From the NCBI GenBank assembly GCA_947475825.1, contig CANJMS010000011.1, positions 1-40,412 of the forward strand: a stretch of 40,412 nucleotides of DNA. Reading direction: 5' to 3'. Position numbers and translations under genes: made by a program. This DNA comes from Nitrosomonadales bacterium. Lineage in GTDB: Bacteria; Pseudomonadota; Gammaproteobacteria; Burkholderiales; Gallionellaceae. The notes below the pieces were generated by a model, which did no database searches, was not told the origin of the DNA, and worked only from the letters and a program-made list of their open reading frames with translations. Shown in pieces: positions 35,279-40,412 of the stretch (positions are counted from its first letter, which is position 1; each line of letters opens with the position of its first letter).

Positions 35279-36445
35279 ATGGACATTGATCAGAAAAAAC
35301 TATCGAACACATTTAGAAATTTTTTAGAATCGAAAAAATCGAGTGGCATTCTTCTAATTATCTGTACGGTTGTTTCGCTTGCGCTTGCCAATTCTGTCAT
35401 CGGCGCAAATTACCTGGGTATTTGGCAAGGTCATGTTGGCGGCTTGAGTGTTGAGCATTGGGTTAACGATGCACTGATGGCGGTTTTCTTTTTGCTTATT
35501 GGTCTGGAGCTCGAGCGCGAGTTTTATAACGGCGAACTCTCAAACTTAAAGAGTGCGCTCCTTCCTATTTTTGCGGCGTTTGGCGGTATCTGTGTGCCCG
35601 CATTGATTCATTTCGGCTTGAATTCTGGAACACCTGCGCAAGCCGGAATGGGAATTCCGATGGCGACCGACATTGCTTTTGCGTTGGGTGCTCTCGCGCT
35701 TTTGGGCAACCGCGTTCCGATTTCCTTGAAAGTTTTTCTGACGGCGCTCGCTGTGATGGATGACTTGGGCGCGATTATCGTCATTGCCATCTTTTACACG
35801 GCACAACTTTCAATCGTCTATTTAATGGGCGCACTTACAGTGTTTGCTCTGCTGGTCGTACTGAATCGTTTCTTTCGCGTGATGTCGCTCATCCCCTATT
35901 TGCTTGGCGGTGTTTTGATGTGGTTTTTGATGCTGAAATCCGGTGTCCATGCAACGATTGCGGGGGTTCTTCTGGCATTCGCGATTCCATTTTCCGCTAA
36001 AGAAGACGATGAAAAATCGCCCTCACACCGACTTGAACATTTTTTGCATAAGCCTGTCGCTTTCCTCATTCTGCCTATTTTCGCGCTGGCGAATACAGGC
36101 ATCATCATCGGCTTGGACTGGGCGCAAGATTTAACGAATACAAATAGCTTGGGCATCATTGGCGGCTTGGTATTAGGCAAGCCGCTGGGTATTATGCTTT
36201 TTAGTTTTGTCACCGTTGCGCTCGGCATTTCTCGACTTCCGCTCGATTTAAAGTGGCGACACATTTTCGGCGCGGGACTCTTGGGCGGCATCGGTTTTAC
36301 GATGTCAATTTTTATTACGAATCTGGCTTTTGTCGGAAACCCGGAAATGATAAATGCATCGAAAATGGCAATTTTGCTGGCTTCATTAACGGCTGGAACA
36401 ATTGGTTTTCTGTGGCTAAGACTTTTCACCAAACCCGCAGAATAA
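35279..36445 (+). CDS. nhaA: Na+/H+ antiporter NhaA
   Basis: A 388-residue inner-membrane antiporter exporting sodium or lithium in exchange for protons. About eleven to twelve membrane helices are visible. The key aspartates are present: MATDIAFALG (equivalent to D133 of E. coli) and AVMDDLGAI (D163-D164). The family motif FFLLIGLELEREFYNGEL is clear. I prefer ATG 35279 because most relatives start about twelve residues before the first helix; an in-frame ATG at 35234 would add 15 residues. No ribosome binding site distinguishes the two. It is monocistronic and preceded by a structured leader. Confidence 0.93.
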   Translation: MDIDQKKLSNTFRNFLESKKSSGILLIICTVVSLALANSVIGANYLGIWQGHVGGLSVEHWVNDALMAVFFLLIGLELEREFYNGELSNLKSALLPIFAAFGGICVPALIHFGLNSGTPAQAGMGIPMATDIAFALGALALLGNRVPISLKVFLTALAVMDDLGAIIVIAIFYTAQLSIVYLMGALTVFALLVVLNRFFRVMSLIPYLLGGVLMWFLMLKSGVHATIAGVLLAFAIPFSAKEDDEKSPSHRLEHFLHKPVAFLILPIFALANTGIIIGLDWAQDLTNTNSLGIIGGLVLGKPLGIMLFSFVTVALGISRLPLDLKWRHIFGAGLLGGIGFTMSIFITNLAFVGNPEMINASKMAILLASLTAGTIGFLWLRLFTKPAE

Positions 36446-36560
36446 GATGTAGACATGCAAGAAGAAGGATAAGAATTCTAAGAGTCCATGTTAAGCTCAA
36501 TCACCGCGACAAAGAATATACTTGATTTCCCCACATACTCTGACTACTCCTCTTCCGTTT

Positions 36561-37424
36561 ATGCCAATCAACACCCCTGCTTCAAAAAACTTTAAATTTC
36601 CCCTGCGACGGAGAACGCCGGCTACCGTTCTCCGTGGGATAGGCCACGCATTAATCGCACCGTTCACCTCGCAAAGAACTTTCGCTGTTGCGGACTATCA
36701 AGTGTCGGTATCTGCAAAGTCGCTGTTCGCCCGGCAGCTTGCCAAATATCAAGCCTACGAACCATTGAACTCCAACTGGTTGGTCTCACGCTTTGGAGCA
36801 GCAGATCGGGGATTGTTTGTTGATGTTGGCGCAAATTTTGGTTGGTACTCCTTGCTCAGTGCGAGGATCGCTCCAAACGCAACCGTCATTGCCTTGGAAC
36901 CGAGCCGTGAAAACTTTTCACTCCTCATGCAAAATATTGATGACAACCGTTTCACGAATATTATCGCCATACACAAGGGTGCGGGTGCCGACTCAAGCAA
37001 AGCATCACTGTATGTACATGAACAAGACAATCCGGGCGCGCATTCCATCCGCAAACCTGTGGCTGGTTTATCCGAAGAAGTCATATCCCTTGAGCCGCTG
37101 GATATTCTGCTTGCACCCTATGACGGACAAGTGCATCTACTGAAGATCGACGTTGAAGGCTACGAGATTGAAACTCTGATGGGCGCAACAGAAACACTCA
37201 AGCGAACAAACTGCATTCTGCTGGAATATTCACCCGGCTTCCTGAGGGAGTGCGGTCATGATCCTCTGCAGCTCCTGGAACTGCTTCAATTAAATGGCTT
37301 CATACCGCATCTTGTCCGAGCGACCGGAATCGAACCTGTTGAACTTCACAGGCTGGAACAATTAGATCCAACGCTCTCCCATGGAAAAAATTGGCAAGTT
37401 GATCTGGTCTTTACTCGGCCATAA
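36561..37424 (+). CDS. FkbM-family methyltransferase
   Basis: A 287-residue SAM-dependent methyltransferase. SAM motif I is FVDVGANFGWYS, motif II contains IALEPSRENF, and a later motif is LLKIDVEGYEIETLMGATE, all typical of FkbM. The family methylates sugar or polyketide hydroxyls, often in surface polysaccharides, but no glycan genes are nearby. I prefer ATG 36561; the frame extends to a TTG at 36522, and neither has a good ribosome binding site. It lies about 115 bases after nhaA on the same strand and may share its transcript. Confidence 0.85.
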   Translation: MPINTPASKNFKFPLRRRTPATVLRGIGHALIAPFTSQRTFAVADYQVSVSAKSLFARQLAKYQAYEPLNSNWLVSRFGAADRGLFVDVGANFGWYSLLSARIAPNATVIALEPSRENFSLLMQNIDDNRFTNIIAIHKGAGADSSKASLYVHEQDNPGAHSIRKPVAGLSEEVISLEPLDILLAPYDGQVHLLKIDVEGYEIETLMGATETLKRTNCILLEYSPGFLRECGHDPLQLLELLQLNGFIPHLVRATGIEPVELHRLEQLDPTLSHGKNWQVDLVFTRP

Positions 37425-37455
37425 CCTACCACCAGAGGTGGGAGCGCATTTTTTT

Positions 37456-37549
37456 CAATAAGCATGATGCTTGGTGCACCAACCTAGAAAGGAAAACTTT
37501 CTGGCAGCAAGCTTTCCGACGGTAGCAATAATAAACGCGATGCTTATTG
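37456..37549. repeat. Structured intergenic element between convergent genes
   Basis: CAATAAGCAT at 37456-37465 is the exact complement of ATGCTTATTG at 37540-37549. Between them lie the palindrome TTGGTGCACCAA and an AGAAAG/CTTTCT hairpin. About 94 bp of nested symmetry sits in the gap between the convergent fkbM-like and ubiH-like genes. It may be a bidirectional terminator or a small mobile repeat. Confidence 0.45.
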
Positions 37550-37575
37550 TGGCAAGAAAATTACCCTACACGATT

Positions 37576-38778
37576 CTAACCATTGCTACCGAACATCATT
37601 CTTTTAGCTACAAATTTTTTCACGTTGGGCAAATTATCCAGCACCGAAAATGCCGCAGCGCGTCCACTGCTAAGTAGTACTAAATCGTTTGAGAATAATC
37701 GCACCAGACCATCTGTAAACCGAATGCCTGCGTCACGATCCAGCTTGCGAGATTTTTGAAAGTCAGCGAGCATGGCTGGCGAACCTAAATTTGTAGTATC
37801 TAAATTTACCGTGCTGGCATTTTCATCCACGCTGCGCTGTATTGTCTGCGCCAGTTCCCATACATCACGCAGCCCTAAATTAAAACCCTGCCCCGCCACT
37901 GGATGCAAAGTTTGCGCGGCATTTCCCAGCAACACGGTGTGCGGTATGGTGCATTGCGGCGCGCGCTTTAATCGTAAGGGGAAATGGGTGCGCGTTCCCA
38001 CGCTTAAAAAATCGCCTACACGATCACCGAAGTGCTGCTGTAGTTGCGCCAGGAATGTTGCGTTGTCCCAGTCCAACATGGTCTGCACATCGTCTTGCGC
38101 GACCGTCCATACTAATTCGTAGCCGTCTCCAAATGGCAGTAACGCGACCGGACCTTGTGCGGTGAAACGCTCGAACGCTGTAGTGAGTTGCGGCTGCGTG
38201 CAGGTGATGTGCGCAATAATCGCACTTTGCCCGTAATCGTGAATGTGCGGTGGGTGGGTCGCTTCCAGTAATTTGCCGCCGTCTGCTACTACCGCCAGTT
38301 GCGTATTCAAGGTGTCGGTTTTTCCGGCATGTTGATAAGTGATCGTTACACCTTTTGTGTCGCCTTGCAGTTGCGATACCACCGCTCCTCTCAGCATTTT
38401 GATCTGACTGGCTTGCAAGGCGATTTGCAATTGTTGTTGCAATAAGTGATAGGGCAAAACGTAGCCTAATTCAGGCACATTTAATTCCTGTGCGCGCAAC
38501 ACCGTGCGCCCGAAAGAATTTTTTTGTGAAATGTGTATGGTGCGGATAGGAGTGATTTTATTGATGGCATCCCACACACCCAGCCGCGCCAGTATCAAGC
38601 GACTGCCGTAGGAAATCGCCAACGCACGAGGATCGGCGACCGCACTCTCAGCTGGCCGCGCTTCCAACAGGGTAACCTGCAAACCGCTGTCGCGCAGTGC
38701 CAAGGCCAAGGCCGCGCCCACTGGCCCGCCGCCGATGATGGCGATGTCACAGAAATGTTGATTGTCGAAAATACTCAT
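37576..38778 (-). CDS. UbiH/UbiF-family FAD-dependent ubiquinone hydroxylase
   Basis: A 400-residue flavin monooxygenase of the UbiH/COQ6 family, which hydroxylates the ring of ubiquinone precursors. The FAD dinucleotide fold is IIGGGPVGAALALAL at residues 14-28. The family motif ADPRALAISYGSRLIL follows, and the FAD ribityl-binding segment GNAAQTLHPVAGQGFNLGLRD is near residue 290. It is probably membrane-associated in a Ubi complex. Its ATG overlaps the stop of the nucleotidyltransferase gene upstream (ATGA), so it is coupled to a toxin-antitoxin-like pair. It could be UbiH or another UbiI/F-type hydroxylase; the site of hydroxylation cannot be told from sequence alone. Confidence 0.9.
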   Translation of the reverse strand: MSIFDNQHFCDIAIIGGGPVGAALALALRDSGLQVTLLEARPAESAVADPRALAISYGSRLILARLGVWDAINKITPIRTIHISQKNSFGRTVLRAQELNVPELGYVLPYHLLQQQLQIALQASQIKMLRGAVVSQLQGDTKGVTITYQHAGKTDTLNTQLAVVADGGKLLEATHPPHIHDYGQSAIIAHITCTQPQLTTAFERFTAQGPVALLPFGDGYELVWTVAQDDVQTMLDWDNATFLAQLQQHFGDRVGDFLSVGTRTHFPLRLKRAPQCTIPHTVLLGNAAQTLHPVAGQGFNLGLRDVWELAQTIQRSVDENASTVNLDTTNLGSPAMLADFQKSRKLDRDAGIRFTDGLVRLFSNDLVLLSSGRAAAFSVLDNLPNVKKFVAKRMMFGSNG

Positions 38779-39101
38779 TTTTCAGCTAAGTGGTAAAAAA
38801 TATTGCCTTCGCGCAGTATCTTATTTTTCAAGCGTTCGTTCTTTAATTTGTCCCAATGCAACACATCCATTTTGAAAATAAGTGGCAGCGCATCGAGCTC
38901 ACTCCACAATCGGGTAAAACGCTGATCACTCAATGTGAGCGCAAAAACAGCCAGGTCGATGTCTGAACCTTCGTTGAATGTGCCTTTGGCGCGGGAACCA
39001 AAAATTAACACTTGTTCGATTTCTGGATAAGCTGAAAACACTTTGCGAAAGTCACCAAGGATGCTGTCTGACAAACCAAAAGTCACGTGATGATTTGCCA
39101 T
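38775..39101 (-). CDS. MNT-type nucleotidyltransferase (antitoxin-like)
   Basis: A 108-residue minimal nucleotidyltransferase. The catalytic signature is LIFGSRAKGTFNEGSDIDLA, with the GS motif and the two metal-binding aspartates (DIDL) at about residues 34-52; the third acidic residue is near KMDVLHW. Paired with the HEPN-like gene just upstream, it matches HI0073/HI0074-type and MntA/HepT systems, in which the nucleotidyltransferase can inactivate the HEPN RNase by adding AMP. It overlaps both neighbours, 19 bases with the HEPN gene and four with the ubiH-like gene. Confidence 0.87.
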   Translation of the reverse strand: MANHHVTFGLSDSILGDFRKVFSAYPEIEQVLIFGSRAKGTFNEGSDIDLAVFALTLSDQRFTRLWSELDALPLIFKMDVLHWDKLKNERLKNKILREGNIFYHLAEK

Positions 39102-39481
39102 TTATTAACCTCACCAGCCAGCTTGCGGAACAGTGGCAATCCTTCTTTCAACACATAGTTGTATACCTCGTCAGCCAGTTTCTCATCATAGGTATGACTC
39201 GTCAGGTTGCGATTTTTTTGAGCTGCTGACCATGCGTTACCGTCCTCAATCAGTCCCGCCCGCAAAGCCTCCTGCCATGCCTCGCGCGGCGTATTAGCGA
39301 TGATGCCCTCCGCCTCCAGCTTCAAGCGCAAGGTCTTCCACGCAAGCTCCCAGCAAAACTCGAAACGTTGAATCACCGAATCTCGGATGAAACTGGAAAA
39401 AGGCTGCACACACGCCTCCTCCAGCCTCTGAACAGCGGTGATCAACTCTTGCCTACGCTCATTAAATCGGTTGATGTCCAT
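39083..39481 (-). CDS. HEPN-type substrate-binding protein, HI0074 family
   Basis: A 132-residue four-helix-bundle protein of the nucleotidyltransferase substrate-binding (HI0074) family. The segment FIRDSVIQRFEFCWELAWKT is typical, and RNLTSHTYDE contains the Rx4H motif of HEPN RNases. In MntA/HepT-like pairs this is the toxin; in HI0073/HI0074 the role is less clear. It is the first gene of the run HEPN-MNT-ubiH on the minus strand, with overlapping reading frames throughout. Confidence 0.87.
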   Translation of the reverse strand: MDINRFNERRQELITAVQRLEEACVQPFSSFIRDSVIQRFEFCWELAWKTLRLKLEAEGIIANTPREAWQEALRAGLIEDGNAWSAAQKNRNLTSHTYDEKLADEVYNYVLKEGLPLFRKLAGEVNKWQIIT

Positions 39482-39698
39482 TCAAATCTCCAAAGTTGAT
39501 GGTAATGATCGCAACTCGGGCGCACTGCCAACCTTTCCCGCCATTCCCCTGCCGGAAACATGCCGGAAGGTAAGATAAACCGCCCTACTCGAAGCCGCTA
39601 CATTGTCCCCTTGTGGGACGCGGTGCGATCACTGCCCCGCGTGATCATGGAGCATCACGCACCAGCCGCACAGGGAGGAGGGTGCGGTAGATATTGGA
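39482..39698. other. Gap with GC-rich hairpin
   Basis: About 215 bases between the HEPN gene and the BrnA gene. GCGTGAT and ATCACGC arms around 39638-39659 form a hairpin. It should contain the promoter of the HEPN-MNT-ubiH run. No gene seen. Confidence 0.4.
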
Positions 39699-39923
39699 CT
39701 AGGGCACTGTCTGCCAGGATATATCTATTTTTCTGTGGTGCGCCACACAATCACGGAGGTAAAGATTGATGAGGCTTTGATATGGAACGCCTGCCTCTTC
39801 TGCCATTTGCTTAAAATAGCCAATAACATCTTCACTCAACCGCATGGTTACGAGTTTTTTAAGTTTTGTCGCATAAGGATTTTTGCGAGATTTCATTTTT
39901 GAAAGATCATATTCAGTTTTCAT
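39699..39923 (-). CDS. BrnA-type antitoxin
   Basis: A 74-residue protein with a basic N-terminus (DLSKMKSRKNPYATKLKK) and a ribbon-helix-helix-like C-terminus (VTMRLSEDVIGYFKQMAEEA followed by GVPYQSLINLYLRDC). It fits the BrnA/CopG antitoxin class. It follows the BrnT toxin gene with a four-base ATGA overlap, toxin first as usual for BrnTA. The antitoxin would bind the toxin and repress the operon's promoter. Confidence 0.88.
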   Translation of the reverse strand: MKTEYDLSKMKSRKNPYATKLKKLVTMRLSEDVIGYFKQMAEEAGVPYQSLINLYLRDCVAHHRKIDISWQTVP

Positions 39924-40207
39924 GGCATAACCCCTTGGTAATATTTACTCTCGTTCTTCGTCGCTTTTCTGGCAGAGATAATTCGGATGATATTGCCTTG
40001 GTCACGCTCACAATGACAAACGATAAGCAAGCGAGCGCCATCACTGAAACCAAGCATCAAAAATCTGTCTTCTGACTCAGAACTCTCCCCATCAAAGAAC
40101 TGTATAGCGAACTCGTCATAGAAAATGGATTGTGCTTCGTCAAAAGAAACGCCATGTTTCTTCTTATTCGAAGCCGCCTTGACGGGATTCCATTCAAACT
40201 TAATCAT
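39920..40207 (-). CDS. BrnT-type ribonuclease toxin
   Basis: A 95-residue toxin of the BrnT family, with the family start FEWNPVKAASNKKKHGVSFD and FDEAQSIFYDEFAI, then the C-terminal IIRIISARKATKNESKYYQ. BrnT is a RelE-like RNase that slows translation under stress. It begins the BrnT-BrnA operon on the minus strand; the promoter must lie in 40208-40325, next to the IS3-type element. Confidence 0.92.
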   Translation of the reverse strand: MIKFEWNPVKAASNKKKHGVSFDEAQSIFYDEFAIQFFDGESSESEDRFLMLGFSDGARLLIVCHCERDQGNIIRIISARKATKNESKYYQGVMP

Positions 40208-40325
40208 AAATACATTGTATGGACATCAACTAAATTGTCAAGAAGATGAGGGTTCACTCAGCTTGAGGTAGCCTGAAATCCATAGACACACCTGTTTGGT
40301 AAAATTGAACCAACAGGAGGCTGCA

Positions 40326-40412
40326 ATGAGCAAGAGAAAAACACAGACGTACACCACGGAATATCGGGTAGAAGCGATCAAGCTGGTGATGGAACAGGGA
40401 TTATCGGTTGCC
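40326..40412 (+). CDS. IS3-family transposase OrfA, start only
   Basis: The first 29 codons of an IS3-type OrfA, cut off by the window edge. MSKRKTQTYTTEYRVEAIKL and VMEQGLSVA match the N-terminus of the HTH_Tnp_1 domain that recognises the element's ends. AGGAGG lies a few bases upstream of ATG 40326. The left terminal repeat should lie in 40230-40320, but I could not place it with confidence. Confidence 0.8.
   Translation, partial: MSKRKTQTYTTEYRVEAIKLVMEQGLSVA

Noticed and set aside
39560-39769. Plus-strand 69-codon frame near BrnA
   Set aside because: It overlaps the BrnA gene on the other strand and has no recognisable content.

Overview
The window looks like the chromosome of a betaproteobacterium in the Nitrosomonadales, most like the Gallionellaceae. 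The reasons are two housekeeping gene orders I know from that class (ftsK-lolA-rarA-serS-tRNA-Ser, and lolB-ispE-tRNA-Gln-prs-rplY-pth-ychF), a UbiH-type ubiquinone hydroxylase, a soluble RnfB-type ferredoxin and an outer-membrane multihaem cytochrome of the OmcA/MtrC kind. This placement is inference from gene content; I ran no search.

Layout. 1-646 is the broken end of an IS1380-type transposase. 851-7077 is one end of an integrated element (tyrosine integrase, AlpA-like regulator, PriCT-2/Toprim and DUF3987 replication proteins, small unknown genes), inserted at the 3' end of tRNA-Ser(CGA). 7254-15344 is the serS, rarA, lolA and ftsK block on the minus strand. It is interrupted between rarA and lolA by an insert holding a pentahaem lipoprotein flanked by remnants of a RelE-type toxin and a XRE-type regulator. 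15620-20563 carries an RnfB-like ferredoxin, an SRPBCC protein, a MITE-like repeat and a large GGDEF/EAL protein. 20744-31135 is the ychF-pth-rplY-prs-tRNA-Gln-ispE-lolB block plus a TPR lipoprotein. 31260-34283 is a GldA/F/G-like ABC operon on the plus strand. The rest holds a DUF4156 lipoprotein, nhaA, an FkbM methyltransferase, a ubiH homologue preceded by a HEPN/MNT gene pair, a BrnT/BrnA toxin-antitoxin pair and the start of an IS3-type insertion sequence.

The most interesting locus is a retron-like cassette at 21993-23777, inserted between pth and ychF. Read on the minus strand it has a perfect 19-bp dyad, a sigma70-like promoter, about 240 nt of highly structured leader (candidate msr-msd RNA), a 47-codon cationic/hydrophobic peptide ORF with a near-ideal ribosome binding site, a small XRE-type HTH protein, and a reverse transcriptase carrying the retron hallmarks NAxxH and VTG. 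The RT gene contains a perfect, in-frame 117-bp tandem duplication that gives the protein two copies of the catalytic YVDD segment. I suggest the peptide is the effector, the HTH protein the regulator acting at the dyad, and the RNA/RT pair the sensor. The duplication may have disabled or altered the RT very recently.

Several dispersed repeats (17063-17188, about 23800-24016, 24723-24999) sit in the gaps of the conserved clusters, which suggests these intergenic spaces are repeated insertion targets.
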